Positions 12,293 to 24,571 of a DNA stretch of 64,000 nt are shown in pieces. Numbering within the stretch: position 1 is the first letter of the stretch; each line of letters starts with the position of its first letter. Source of the DNA: Toxonevra muliebris (Eukaryota > Arthropoda > Insecta > Diptera > Pallopteridae); assembly GCA_963691655.1 (NCBI GenBank), contig OY829326.1, forward strand, positions 77,183,235-77,247,234, read 5' to 3'. The translations under genes and the position numbers were made by a program. The notes below the pieces were generated by a model that was not told the origin of the DNA, did no database searches, and was given only the letters and a program-made list of their open reading frames with translations.

Positions 12293-12460
12293 CTCTTTCA
12301 AACCCACCAACGCATTTGTGCGGGTAAAATTTAACAAGACTTAAATGCTTTCGCTCTAGATGAAAAAAAACCTGACTGATTTCTTCTATTGTTGTTGTCG
12401 TTGTGATAAATAAGTCGGATAACTTCATTTCCACCATTTTTTTATTTGGGATTGAAAGGG
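12293..12460. mobile_element. piggyBac-like MITE, 168 bp
   Basis: Flanked by TTAA at 12289-12292 and 12461-12464. The left end reads CTCTTTCAAACCCA and the right end, inverted, CCCTTTCAATCCCA: 12 of 14 positions match. It lies 240 bp from the 118-bp element, but the interiors do not obviously match. Confidence 0.55.
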
Positions 12461-12583
12461 TTAAAGATAAACATTTCAAAAAATTCTTCTGAAAATTTAA
12501 TTGCTGCCGAAATTGCTGAAAATAAAGTTGCTGCCGTGTACTTTACACATTATCACAGAATTTGTAAGGAAATTTATTGCTCA

Positions 12584-12650
12584 AACGCATTTCTCAAAAC
12601 AACGTTTTCAAGGTATGTGTGCACGATTTCTCAAGAATCGCTTAACCTAT
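12584..12650 (+). repeat. dispersed repeat piece, 'TTTCTCGAAAAC' family, copy 2
   Basis: Reads TTTCTCAAAACAACGTTTTC, then GATTTCTCAAGAATCGCTTA. It is collinear with 502-580 and 25287-25360. Confidence 0.45.
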
Positions 12651-13324
12651 CAAACTAAAATGTGATGCATATCTTTAGCTTTCAACGGACAAAAGAGAGA
12701 TTTTTTTCTCCGGAAATTGCATTTGTTAAAAAAAATATGGTTTACGTCCAGTTATTCTGTCAAAAATCGCGTTTTTAATGCACCATATACATTGACGACG
12801 GCAGCTACACGACAACATCTGTCAAATTATAAGAAACACATGTTCTTATGGAGACGATTATTTTGGTGACGACACGACCACCGACCACAATTGTGGCTGT
12901 AGCCAATTTTAAATCTATTTACTTTTTCAGTTTACTTTTGTTTTGGCTGCGTTGGCTGCAGGTGGTGCCGCTTTCATTGTGTTTAGTAGCTGACTACAAG
13001 GCGACAGTTGTAGCCGACAGAATTTCATAGTCGGATGGACCATAAGTTTTAGCAGACGCCATTTCGTCAAAAATAAATTTTTTCAAAACTGCATTGTTCG
13101 TTCGTCGTATTAGTTAGTTAAAAGGCGAGACATCTCATAAGTTATGGTTTCAGATGTTTAATTCTGGAATTACTGTTGTTCCACGCCTTTTAAACAAAAG
13201 GTCTACAATTCCGATCGGGGTTTTTATTAATAAATTACACTGTGTGCACAAATTTTACTACATAAAGGAAAATTATAATCATCCTTAAAATAAAATGTTA
13301 TGTTTGTCCTTGCATTATCCTGAT

Positions 13325-13978
13325 TTAAAAGCTCGATGTCAATATTGATAAACAAAACTCAATGTAAAGACTGTAACACAATATGTGACCTCTTGATGAC
13401 TGATTTATTTTTAGTTTATTGAAAATGTTCGGTTTGTCTTTTCTAAGCCTTAAGCACACCGTTCCATAGCTTTTATATAATCCTTGGGAGGATATTTTGG
13501 GTGAACTTTTTAATTTTTGAAATAACTCAAAAAAGTTGTATGTATTGATATTGGGTAGACCAATCCAAAACATTCGTCTCACTGTTTTCAAACCTCGTTT
13601 CTATTGATTTTTTTCGAAATTAACCCCATTTGGGAATCGAACCTTAGGCAGCTGGATTTCCAGTCTAGGTCTAGTCTAGTCTCATTCGTCAGGCTACCGG
13701 GGTGGGGTTTCAATAATAATTTTTCAATCTAAAGTGATTTTGCTTCCGTTTGATTTAATTTCTAGTTCCGCATTGAGAAATACTTTCTTTTTTAAAAAAT
13801 GCAGTTTTAGTCTAGCTATAATATCTACATAAAATGGTCCTGATTTCCTGATTATTTTTTTCAGATGACATTCAACATCGGAAATGACTATTCTGATCTT
13901 TGGATCTAAAAAACATGAGTCTGTGTAATTCCAAACAAATGCTACAAGCTCATCACTAAATTTAATATATACGCCCAT
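13325..13978 (-). other. unrecognised coding-like frames interrupted by a SINE
   Basis: Two minus-strand open frames (13978-13724, 84 codons; 13591-13325, 88 codons) lie on either side of a tRNA-derived SINE head (13624-13705). The first includes VWNYTDSCFLDPKIRIVISD and SGPFYVDIIARLKLHFL; the second includes MFWIGLPNINTYNFFELF. Residue use looks more protein-like than in most AT-rich shadows. No family, splice sites or terminal repeats were recognised. They may be an old TE or viral-type gene broken by the insertion, or simply AT-rich chance frames. Confidence 0.25.
13624..13705 (-). repeat. tRNA-derived SINE head, type 1 copy 1
   Basis: On the minus strand the 3' half reads CTGCCTAAGGTTCGATTCCC, a good RNA polymerase III B box with T-arm spacing. 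It is preceded by a GACTGG...CCAG arm and a GGTAGCC-type A-box region. The ends CCCC and GGGG pair like an acceptor stem. About 80 nt. Closely matches 49020-49078 over the B box and the following AGATGGG/AAATGGG. It is a degenerate tRNA-like unit, not a functional tRNA. Confidence 0.55.
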
Positions 13979-13984
13979 TAGTGT

Positions 13985-16900
13985 AGTGCACAGAAAATGT
14001 AAAATTTAAATAAAGGTGAAGGCTATTGTGTATGCATTAGTTTCGAACGGGAAGGACATCAAAAGACATGAATATTTTAAAGCTGCCAAGACGCATGTTT
14101 CAGGCATAGATGGAGAGAAATGCTATTCATGGTTTATTGTGAGTCAAGCAATATGTTTCGTCCTTTCTTTATCACGTGCCACAAAATACATGCAACATAC
14201 GCACACACACAATAAACTGTTGTTGGCTACACGAAGGATATACGAAATCTACAGCAATAATTTGGGGTCACATTAATGTGGAGTGGAGTGTGAAACATTA
14301 AAATCACCATTAAAGTCACATTTCCTTTTGATGGCAAATAAATAATAACTGAGGATTTGTATTCTTCTTTTTAGCAAATATAGTTATAGCAAAATATATT
14401 TATAGTTAAAAAAGAAAAAAAATTAAATTATGATAACTTCACAAAATAAAATATTAAAATCAAAAATAAAGTTTTTTTTTTAAATGCTTGGACATATTTA
14501 CAAAATTACATGGCATATAATTACAGCACATGTTGTTTGCATGCGGCAACAACAACAACAGCATTACTGCAACTACTGCTACCTCGGCTGTTGTTCGGCA
14601 GCTTATTATTGCAACCAACATGAAATTAACATGAATTTATTGTCAGTGTAGACATGCAATATTTACTACTCGGCATCATTGCCAACATCGACAACCTCAT
14701 CAGCAACATCATCAACATCATTATCGTCATTACATTGCAGTGCTACCGGATATAAATGCGTGCAGCATCCGGTTGAATGTTGTGCAGTTGCTGCACTTGC
14801 CGCTGTTGTTGTTTGCTGTTGCTACTACCGGAAGCGCGTAACAATATGTAGGCGAGCAACATGGCGACTGCAACGTAGACACCGACTATTTTTTGTTGTA
14901 ATAATAACTGTCATGTTTCATGTTGTCAAGCAACATGCGAAACATTAAAGTGCGTGTTTGTAGAATTCTGTTTGCTTTCGGTATATACGAAAAATCATTA
15001 CACAGGACAACAACTTTATATAGTGTAGCTGCCAGTGCTGCTGCTGATGTATTTTTTTCATTATGGTAATGCAAAAAAATATTAATTTAAATTTTAATGT
15101 TAATATGACAAAGATAAAATGTTTAATTATTATTTTTGTTTTTTTGTTTTAATTTTTTTGGCATTGCTGCTCAACTTTTCGTGACATGTGCAAACAATCT
15201 GGTAACTATTTGTATGCAATTATCATTTTGAAGTTTTCATCGCCTGTGATGTCTATAATGTGCGCTGACGGTACTGGGTTTAGTGGGAAAAGATGCTGAT
15301 TTTTAAGGAGTTTGTGTACAGTTAAACATATTTTGTCATTAAAAAAGAATGTAAATTTTTATAAATCATTTTCAACAGATTAAAAGGATAGAGAAACCTT
15401 CTCTGGAATTATTCGGCTCTTATCAATAGAATACTGGCATATTTAGGCCAACTCTACCTCAGCTGTCATCCGGGATTTCGATAAGTTCCTCGACACTACA
15501 AAATGGCTTGCGAAAGAATTGAGAAACTGTGGAAAGATGGAACAACTATTCTAATTTAATCTATCAAGGGAAGGAATTCGCTTTTGATTTAAACGAGCTG
15601 AATGCTGAAAAAATACATATATCAGGTCTATTTGCCTTTAAAGACTTAATTTCATGTGGTAAATGGAGGTGGTCCCCGGGATCTGGTGATATGAATATAA
15701 TAATATTACTTTATAATAAACAATTTTACAATTCATCAGCAGAAAAATACCAACCCAAACTTTTTGCATTAAAAAGATCTCAAATTATCATAAATTCATA
15801 ATAGTTAGGGTTATGAAAACTAAAAGAAACCTGACCATCAGATAATGATCCTTCAATCAAATCAGAAGGACTGGGAACTAAAAATAAACCAATATAAGCA
15901 ATTCAAAAGTTCTGCTTTATATTTTCTTTATAATTTTAAAAGATCACAATCTTTGTTGTCATTGATATCCAAGAAGTACTGCTATAAAGTTGAATAAGTT
16001 GCTTCGGTAGTGAGGAGAAGTGAAGAATAAATACATTTGGATTTTCTAATGAAAATCTAAAATTAAAGCCTTAAAGCCATCAGTTTTATCGTTAACCTCA
16101 TTTTAGTAGCTTCTGCAGAAGTAGTTAGGTTAGTAAAATTACCAAGCCCCCAGTGGAAATAAATTAAAAAACTATGAAACTCTCTGTATCTTCAAAAATG
16201 ATCCAGATTTTCGATTTGAGTATGGATCACAAGAAGTTTTAAACAAAATCAAATTTCAGATTTAACATAAAACCTTAGTTAGTATTTAAATTACAATATT
16301 ATTAATTTAATTCCATCATTTTAACTTAATTTTTAACCATAACTTTTGACCTTATCCAATATACTCGTATAAATAATTTCCTTAACTAAGTTATCCTTAA
16401 ACTTTCAGAATCCATGCAAAACAAAAATAAAATATAACATTAAAATAAACTTTATTACTATGCGTAAATTTAATGAATGCGGCGCGTATTTAAAGACTCT
16501 GTGAGCATCCCAGAAGCTTTTATTGCATCTTTGCAAAGTGTGAAAGAAAGCAGAAGTCTTGGCATTACGCCACCATTAAAAAGGCAACATAAAAGAAAAT
16601 CTTTATGAGGATATTTCAACAATATTGTATACTATAACTGGCATGTTTTTCAAATCAAAAACAAATGTGAAACAATTTTAAAATTCACCTGCTCCTCATT
16701 TTAAACTTACGACGCGACAACCTCAGCTCCTTGTACATTCAACTCTTTCACCTCATATACCTCCAACTCTGACACAATAGAGATACACTGGTTCTGTTCC
16801 TTCGTTCATTTGTTTACCCTGTGCTTTCGACCATAATGGCTTGTTTAATAGCGCATTTTGACATTTTGCTTAATAGAAAATGGCTTAAATAATGAGCTCA

Positions 16901-18045
16901 AACAGAGGCAGTGGTAGTGGTAGCGGTAGTGCCACAAGGCAGCAACAACCCTTATTTATATTTCGGCAACCGCGCTGTTTTGTGTGTTAAAACTCTTTGT
17001 TTTCATTAAAATTAAATGTAATCTACAAGGATTCAGAGTTTTTGCTATCATGCTCAAACCTCCTCTCTGCCTTGCAGCCGCATACGAATGATGAAAGGTA
17101 GACTTCAACGCTATAGCGTTTTTGTTGTTGATTGTTTATTTTTTTTTCATGGTGAGTGAATGGGTGAAATTTATTTATCAAAAAATAAAAAAAAAGAAGG
17201 AGGAGGTTGAATTCTGGGGTAGCACTGCTGCATAAATTGATGAACTTCATTATAAAAACATTTAATATAATATGAAATTTTTTGTTAATTTTTGTTTTTT
17301 TTTTGTTGACAAGTTTTGTTCTTTTTTTGCTTTTGTTTGTACCCATATATAAAATAATGGACATTGGTCATCAGAAAAAAGCGCACAAAAAACAGAGAAT
17401 AGTGAACGCTCCTAATTGGTTATATTTTTACCATGTTATATGAACATTTTTCCAGCTTGTCTGACATGATTGACAGACATTTGAAACATTCTTTTTTTTT
17501 TGTATAATATTCATTTCTCATTGTCCATTAGTGGACATTACATATGCACATGTACAATGTACATATATATATATATATATATATATGAGTTCTGTATGAG
17601 GATATGTAGGAAGTGAAGGAACCGGAAAAACATGCAATGCCGGCAAATATCAAAGTGCAAAAGTAATATACTTTTAAATTATTTCTCATTTTCTCGTTCT
17701 ATTTTAGCAGCGGTCAAACATTTTTTTTTGTTATCCTTAGAAGTTCGTATTAGGTAGACTTTTTTTCATTAGCTAACAACACGCGTTGGTATTTTAATTT
17801 CTACAAAAATGTCAACATTTTAACACCGTGTTTGTCAACGTATACTAAAAGTGATTTAATGAAAATTGTAAGTAAAGGTTAAATGCCAAGTTTGGATTAA
17901 ATTTTAAAATATTTCGTTTGCATTTGTTTTAAAGTAGAGATTTGATTATTAAAATAAGAAGGTGTGAGGAATTGGACTGTATTTAAAACAATATTTGTAG
18001 TACTCCAGTTGAGCCATTTAAAAATATATTTCATAATTTCCAAGC
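13985..18045. other. non-coding stretch, triplet-rich
   Basis: Contains CAA/CAG/CAT/GTT-type triplet tracts at about 14545-14860, a (CA)n run near 14195-14210, T- and A-rich runs, and an (AT)n microsatellite at 17563-17587. The short frames in the triplet region are low-complexity. No gene or element ends were recognised. Confidence 0.5.
17563..17587. repeat. (AT)n microsatellite
   Basis: Twelve uninterrupted TA dinucleotides between ATGTACA and GAGTTCTG. Confidence 0.9.
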
Positions 18046-18056
18046 AACGTTGCAGC

Positions 18057-18292
18057 GGTGGATGGACATTAGACTGCGTGACATTAGGCCGCGATACATT
18101 TTATATGGCGGTCTAAATTCATTTTCCAAATGAATTAAGACCGCAAAACCGAAATGAATTTAGCCCGCGTGGCTTAATTTCATTTTTTCGATCGCGGTCT
18201 AAATTGATTTGGTCGTATGACTTTAGACCGCGCGGCCTAATTTGATTTTTTGATCGCGGCCTTATTTAACGCCGTCTAATTTCACTGCGCCC
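18057..18292. mobile_element. 236-bp MITE with 8-bp target duplication
   Basis: Flanked by the perfect 8-bp direct repeat GTTGCAGC (18049-18056 and 18293-18300). The left end is GGTGGATGGACATTAGAC and the right end inverted is GGGCGCAGTGAAATTAGAC. Both continue into GGCCGCGAT, so an imperfect inverted repeat of about 40 bp covers each end. The interior repeats GCGGTCTAAATT and its complement several times, with a near-perfect hairpin around 18113-18147. An 8-bp duplication is typical of hAT- and P-type transposition. No coding capacity. Confidence 0.8.
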
Positions 18293-18489
18293 GTTGCAGC
18301 CTTAACCATAAATCGAGAACCACAGTGAAAACCAGTGGTGATATTTGAAATTTTTAGAATGTACCTAAATTAGTTGAAAATTGTAAATTTTTGAGTATGA
18401 TTGTACCTAAAAAAAATAATTTTTGTTTGTACCCCTCTAAAAATTAACTTCGGCTTATTTTATAATGATTCACACAATTTTTTGTTTCT

Positions 18490-18902
18490 AGCGATTACCT
18501 TTCGTACTGGGGCAACAACCTTCTCTCAGTATGAGACGCAAATGATTATGAGGAAGATTAGGTCGATAAACAGACGTAAGAAGGCTTCAGCCACTACTCT
18601 GGTTGAAGACCCAATTATGGTCAGTGTTTCAAAAAGGTACTCTCTGCTGAGGTTGCAGCAACCGATGCAGAGGTTCCTCAGAGAAACCAAGCCGCTTCCT
18701 TCAGGCGCGCTCAGGCAAAGAGGACGAAGACCGATACTGCCAGCGCTGTCATCTCTTGCAGTGTGGGCGCGCAGATGGGAGGCTCTAACACTTTCCGAAG
18801 TATTAACGCCACCTTTATGATGCCTACTGCTGCCGGCAATGATAACGCGAGGCTACCCCGGTTTTCTAACTCGGCAAATATTGCGGAACATATCTTACAG
18901 TA
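18490..18902 (+). pseudogene. coding-like remnant upstream of the RTE-like LINE
   Basis: Markedly less AT-rich than the surroundings. From about 18630 one + frame stays open to a stop at 18901-18903 with an Ala/Arg/Thr-rich product (AEVAATDAEVPQRNQAASF, then RRAQAKRTKTD, later SINATFMMPTAAGND). Upstream, another frame reads MRKIRSINRRKKASATT. It could be an ORF1/gag-like part of a non-LTR element or of the adjacent LINE. No zinc knuckles are visible. Confidence 0.3.
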
Positions 18903-20300
18903 ACCCAGATCGTTTTGATGGACGTATTCAGTATACGTGGTGTGAACATCGACGCTGATCACTACTTGGTTTTCAGTCAAGGCCAGCACACATCTCTGTG
19001 CAGAAAATCACATACAGATAGGTACACAGAGAAAGATAGATGTCGAAAAGCTGCAAACACAAAGGACAGCCGAAGCCTTCGCCAATCGACTCTCACTACT
19101 CCTAATGCAAAACACCCCTCAACTTGATGATATATGTGCTCAGCGGACACACATTTCCCACTTTTTGCGTACGGCTGCCGAAGAGGTGTTAGGCTACCAC
19201 AATCGACGAAGAAATATGTGGTACAATCAAGAGTGTTTCGAAGCTGCTGAAGCAAAAAATGCAGTATATTGTGCCACCCTGCAGCGAGCTGCGAAGGAAC
19301 GCTACAGAAAGTTGAAAAGGGAGGAGAATCGTCCTTTTAGGTGCAAGAAACGAGAGACAGAAAGATGTGAGTTCGAGGTGTTTGGGGACCGGAATGAAAT
19401 TCGAAAAAATAAGACGCCTGACAATCGGTTTGAAGACCTCTTCCTGCATGGCCGAAGACGAAAAAATATAATGATAAATGTCCAGGGTATAATGAGACTG
19501 CTGCTTAATGGCGATGACGGCAACAATCGCACCACTACGAAAGCTGTTCTGTTCCGAAAACCCCAATTACTGACGGCGTTGAAATAAAACAGCTCGACTA
19601 TGGGGAGGTTTTAACAGCCATCGCCATCGCTATCGCTGCGAGTGCAAATGGCCTGTTCGCTGAGCTGTATATGACTGAAGACGAAGAGCTCACAAGACGC
19701 ATGCACGAGCTTTTAAGTATAATATGATCGGATGAAAGAATGCCTAATTGTTGGAACCTCAGTGTACTCTGCCAGAGTGGCTTTAAGGCTGATAAATTTA
19801 CCAAATATTCACACTACGCCAAATCATGGAAATGACCCGAGAAAACCAATGTGACACCCACCATCTATTCGTCGACTACAAAGCTGCCTTCGACAGCACG
19901 ATTAGGGATCACTTGAGCGCCGCCATTTCTGGTTATGGGATCCCTATAGAGCTCATTCGTCTCTGCAATATTACACTACCGACACCTCTCCGCGCCATTT
20001 GATACCAAAAGAGATTCGTGCGATCTCTTCAGCCTCATGCTGGAGAAAATAACTCGAGCTGCGAATATCGGAATCTATAACACTCTTTTACAAGAGTGTC
20101 ATGCTGCTAGCGTGCGCTGATGATATTGATATCATTGGTACTAACGCGCGAGCAGTCAGTGTTGTATTCTCTAACTTGGAAAGGGAGTCTCGTCGAGTGG
20201 GTCTAGCGGTGAACGAGGACAGGACGAAATTTTTTGTATCAACAACTACTGACAATTATACTTTTGTAGAAGTCAGGGATTTCTTCTATTTATGATCCTG
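18903..20300 (+). pseudogene. RTE-like LINE pseudogene (endonuclease end to reverse transcriptase)
   Basis: Shifting + frames follow the order of an RTE-like polyprotein. The end of the endonuclease is NIDADHYLV near 18950. The linker follows (WYNQECFEAAEAKNAVY near 19217, then KERYRKLKREENRPFR). Next are reverse transcriptase blocks with DYGEVLTAIA near 19595 and TLRQIMEMTRENQCDTHHLF then DYKAAFDS near 19818-19895. The catalytic box is ACADDIDIIG (Y to C) at 20110-20139, then GLAVNEDRTKFF. Frameshifts and deletions (for example between 19900 and 20050) separate the blocks, so it is inactive. It ends near 20300, facing a jockey-like fragment in the opposite orientation. Confidence 0.7.
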
Positions 20301-20394
20301 TACAAACAACAACAATAATGTCAGGGGACCAACATGTATTTCGATACGTGCCGTAATTGAGTGATCTGATGGAAGTTTGGTCTATCACCTCCAC

Positions 20395-21005
20395 GTGGTG
20401 ACGGCTGAAAACAGTTGCATATCTTACATTTCTTTAAATTTGAAAACATTAAGTTTATGTGTAATGCCGTGAGGTCAGATTGAAGCAATTGTACGCCTCA
20501 TCAGAATAGTGTGAAATAAACAGATTCACATCATCAGTATACATCAAAATTTTTGAACGATGGATAACAGATGGGAGGTCATTAATGTAAATAAGGAACA
20601 AAATGGACCAAGATGACTACCCTGAGGTACTCCAGATGGAACTCCAATACCGAATGATGTTGAGTTTTTGAACACCATTCTCTGATTTCTATTTCATAAG
20701 TAAGAATTGTTCCATTTTAACAGCAATATTGGAAAACCAAATAAATCAAGTTTTTTAATTAGTAAATCGTGATTAACCTTATTAAACGCTTTACTGAAGT
20801 CGGTATATACTACGTCGGTCTGTAAGTTATTAGAAAATCCACTAATAATGTTAGTAGTGAATTCCAAGAGATTTGTAACTCTAGACCTACTTTTAAGAAA
20901 GCCTTGCTGAAATGGGGAAATCAACGATCCAATAGAGCGCTTTAACTGATTTGTAATGATTAATTCAAATAACTTTGGTACCACACTAAGTTTAGCTATA
21001 TCGCG
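20395..21005 (-). pseudogene. jockey-like LINE reverse transcriptase fragment
   Basis: The minus strand carries reverse transcriptase blocks in order. First comes IAKLSVVPKLFELIITNQL, then SPFQQGFLKSRSRVTNLLEF and VVYTDFSKAFNKVNHDLL. After a frame break come GIGVPSGVPQGSHLGP and MYTDDVNLF (catalytic box at 20530-20541, A to T). LTALH-type sequence follows before similarity fades near 20395. The order and motifs fit jockey-superfamily LINEs. It is truncated at both ends, with stops and frameshifts. Confidence 0.65.
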
Positions 21006-21009
21006 GTTT

Positions 21010-23130
21010 GATTTTATAAAGCGTCAAATTGTTGCACAGTGTTATCTAACAACCAAATTGCTGCATTAAATTACAGAAATGGATTCAAATCCATTCAATC
21101 ATATATGAAATTATGTATGAACTCACATATATGTGTATGAAAATGTGACAGTGATAGCGAAGCTTAACAATATTATATTTCGAAATATTCAGTTTCCATA
21201 CTATTGTCCGATGCCGAAAACGATATGATTTCATTGTTAGGTTCTGTTTTTCTACGCAGTTTACAACAATACGAAAACTGTGCGTTTTGTTTATTGAGTA
21301 AATATGAAGAAGTTTTCACCATTTCAATAACCATTTTCATAGTTAATTACAATTGTTTAGTTCAGTTCAGTTAAATTTAATTAATTTGTCAGTACATATA
21401 TAATTATAGTCTTAGTAATTGCAATAAATTAAGTGAAAAACAAAAAGTCCATAATCAAATTATAGTAATTTTATCAGTAACAATTCTTTTATTTATTATT
21501 GTTGTAAATTGCATATACAAAATACAATATTTAACTTCTTATCTAAATATGTATGCATTTGTAAACGTATGTATGTGTGTGAATATGAAACCAACAAAAA
21601 ATAAAAAAATAAAGAAAAACTCATCTCTCCCCTTTTGATTTTGGGTATTAAATGTAATTTTATGAAATTTATGACACGAACACGCTTCAGAGCGAACGTT
21701 GAAGATAAACCAAACTACTAAGTACAGACGTTTTGAGTATAGACTCACTTTACATACTTCAACTTTATATATGCAGAATAACTTTTGCGTGACTAAATGT
21801 AACCAAACCCACCATTATCACCTGCCATTGCTCGATGCATCGATCCGCGCACGCTGGCTGGCAGTAAGCGCCCTAAATACATACATACATACATACATTA
21901 TGGCCGACAACGGAAGACTCATAATTGTTGTTGTTGTTTTTTTTTTTTTTTTTTCATAACAACAAAATGTTGGTTATAGTAATACAGTTACAATGCATAA
22001 ATATTTAACAAACTGAAGGGTATGTTCAGTTATAGCCATATGTATGTGTGTGTGTGATGGTGGTGATGTGATGGAATTCAAGGTGGGACAGAACAAAACT
22101 GAAAACAAGAGGCAGAACATGCTTAATTACTAACAATAACTTAACAGAACGAAAAATAGGGGTACATTGTACATACATATGTATGTATATGGCGGCCATT
22201 ATTGTTTTGACACGAACATGCGGAACACAAATTGATAAGGATTGATAAGAGCGAAGAATAAACGCTTAGGTACGAATGAACACAGACTGAACGTGTACTG
22301 TCTGATTTGCATAGTTATAATAATAAAAAGACATGAATTGATGGAATGATTTTGATTAAACTAAAGTCGAACACGCATTTATTGTATGTGTGTGTGTATG
22401 TATGTGCACGGTGCACTGATAATAACAATAATAATAAAATTATAACTAATATTAGTAAACTGTTGAAATTACGATGAATTTGCAATTAGAATACACGTGT
22501 ATTCCATATGGATACAATACACAATATCATAAATACATATTGACATATGGAGACTTGATAAATATTAATTTCCTCATGCTAAATTACCCTCGAAAATTTT
22601 ACCTACTTACTATTACTTAACTTGGCTAATTTTTTTGTCAACATTAATGGTGTCATAAATCATAAAAATTGTGTTGACATCGATATGATGATGATGGTGA
22701 TGATGATGATGGCATAGTTAAAATACCAACAACTTATTTATCAAAATGATATGGAACAACAAACCCAACAACAACAACAACTAAACAGGATAACAGAAAA
22801 TGGAAACTTTGTTAATTATGTTGGTTTATTTTGTTGTTGGCTGTTGTTGTTCGTGTTGTTTTGCACATGAACTTTTACGTTTAACAAGCCTCAAAAAAGA
22901 AGCACAGGATATTCGTTTAAGGGTGTGTACATACGTATGTTTATGTGTCTCTAAATCTAATTTTAGTATTTTATACACCCATAGAAAAAATGTTTGATAT
23001 TTCTAGAAATAAACATTCACAGTATGGAGTTTTGAAGGTTTTGAAGGTTTTGAAGAACTTAAAATTGTGGCATATAAGAAATTTAGCATACACTCTTAAG
23101 GGTCACGCATATGAGTCTATATAATAATTC
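21010..23130. other. non-coding stretch with microsatellites
   Basis: Contains ACAT repeats (21883-21898), a T-run (21935-21955), TG and GGT/GAT repeats (22045-22075, 22690-22715), TG/TATG near 22385-22405, CAA repeats (22755-22780) and a short TTTTGAAGG triplication at 23030-23056. No gene supported. Confidence 0.5.
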
Positions 23131-23135
23131 ATATA

Positions 23136-24375
23136 ATGAGTGAGATCGAAAAAATCTTAACATATATAAAATTCAATAATTTTTAAACGGTTGATCTTAG
23201 AGTTTTGATTTTTTTTATTTAATTGATAATATTTTACAAATTACAGAAAAATATAACTTTTATTGTTCTAACCACTATTTATGAACTCGTGGACCTTTTT
23301 TGGTTAGCCTTCCATTATAGATTTGATGTTTGTTTCAGACACCTTTTTGGAACAGTTTACCCATCTCCTTTTAAAATCTTCTGGGACACCTTTTTTGTGC
23401 TCTTTAAGTTTATTTTCACGAGGGCCCAATATCTCTCCACTGGTCTTAGCTCCGTACAATTTGAAGGATTGGCCTCTCTTGGTACAAAAACTATTTTATT
23501 ACTTTGGTACCACTCCAGAGCTTTCTTGCCGTAGTGACATGATGCCAAATCGGACCAAAAATATGTGGACACATTGTGCTCTCTTATGAAAGGAAGAAGT
23601 CTTTTTTTCAAACATTCTTTGATGTATCTTTCGGTATTTATAGAGCCCACTGTAACAAATGACTTGCTTCTTTTGCCGCAACTGCACATAGCTTGCCATA
23701 CCAGGAATTTTTTAGGAAATTTTGTCTGCTTTTGGATTCTAAATTGTTCTTCGACATTTCCTCGAGCACCAGCAACATCAAAATTTTGACCAGGAAGCTG
23801 CGTAAAATCTGCCAGTACATACGTTTCGTGGTCTATTATACAACATGAATATTTTTGTATAAAATTCGATTTTAATTTCCGAGCCCTACTTTTGGCGTCA
23901 AAATTTTTTGCAGCATCCTTGTCTGGAACTTTTTGGACTTTGTATGTTTTCAAATTGCATTGCATTGGCTTTAACTTTTCGCACCAAATAGTCAGAGCAC
24001 TGGGCTAACCGGGCAGCTTTTCTACCAGATGCGTTTGGAGATCTTTTCAATATGCTTTCTATTTTCTTGGCTTTCCCAATATCATGCGGTCCTTGTTTTC
24101 TTCCCATCGATTCTCCTAAAACTGTTTAATAACATTGGAAACAGTTTGATGGTAGACCTTCAATTCTTTGGCCAATTTTTTGTAGGACCAATTTGGATTT
24201 TTTTGAAAATTTTTAATAATTTGATCAAACTCACAATAAATCAACATGTTTGTCATTAAAAATAACAGCTAACATATTTTTCAAAGATAACTAGATCAAA
24301 GAAATTTTTAAATTTTACACCCAAAAAAAAATTATTAGGTAAAACGTGTGTTAAGATTTTTTCAATCTCACTCCT
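23136..24375 (-). mobile_element. complete-ended Tc1/mariner element, 1,240 bp
   Basis: Inverted ends are flanked by TA (23134-23135 and 24376-24377). The left end reads ATGAGTGAGATCGAAAAAAT; the right end inverted reads AGGAGTGAGATTGAAAAAAT. Both continue CTTAACA, giving an inverted repeat of about 27 bp with two mismatches. A decayed transposase fills the minus strand between the ends. Length and TA target duplication are normal for the superfamily. Confidence 0.85.
23340..24250 (-). pseudogene. Tc1/mariner transposase, DD37E-type spacing, frameshifted
   Basis: The minus-strand protein starts near 24249 with a helix-turn-helix region (YKKLAKELKVYHQTVSNVIK) followed by a TAG stop. Another frame carries SGRKAARLAQCSDYLVRKVK (24107-23960). 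After a second frameshift near 23960, about 190 residues are open to 23357. Catalytic residues are visible: Asp in IIDHETYV (codon 23831-23833), Asp in YFWSDLASCHY (23549-23551) and Glu in LRPVERYW (23435-23437). That leaves 37 residues between the last two, the DD37E pattern known from ITmD37E/TRT-type elements. The triad is intact, but the stop and two frame changes prevent a full-length protein. The C-terminus after KGDG is also broken. Confidence 0.8.
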
Positions 24376-24571
24376 TATATTCCAATTTTAGTTATGGGCT
24401 TGAAGAAGGAAAAATAAATCTTAATAAATAAGTATAATTTATTTTATAACTTGGGGAGTATACTAACGAGCAAAAAGATCCATATGAAAACATGTTCAGG
24501 AATTGTTAAAGTTGAAAGAGATTAGAAAAGGATGATTATAGATATTTAAACTATCACTGTATGATCCCATT

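Noticed and set aside
16708..16805. Minus-strand frame ending ELNVQGAEVVAS-stop, resembling a C-terminal peptide
   Set aside because: No start codon, a stop shortly upstream and no good acceptor; likely chance.
18711..18989. Minus-strand 92-codon frame
   Set aside because: Antisense shadow of the GC-richer coding-like + strand segment before the RTE-like LINE.
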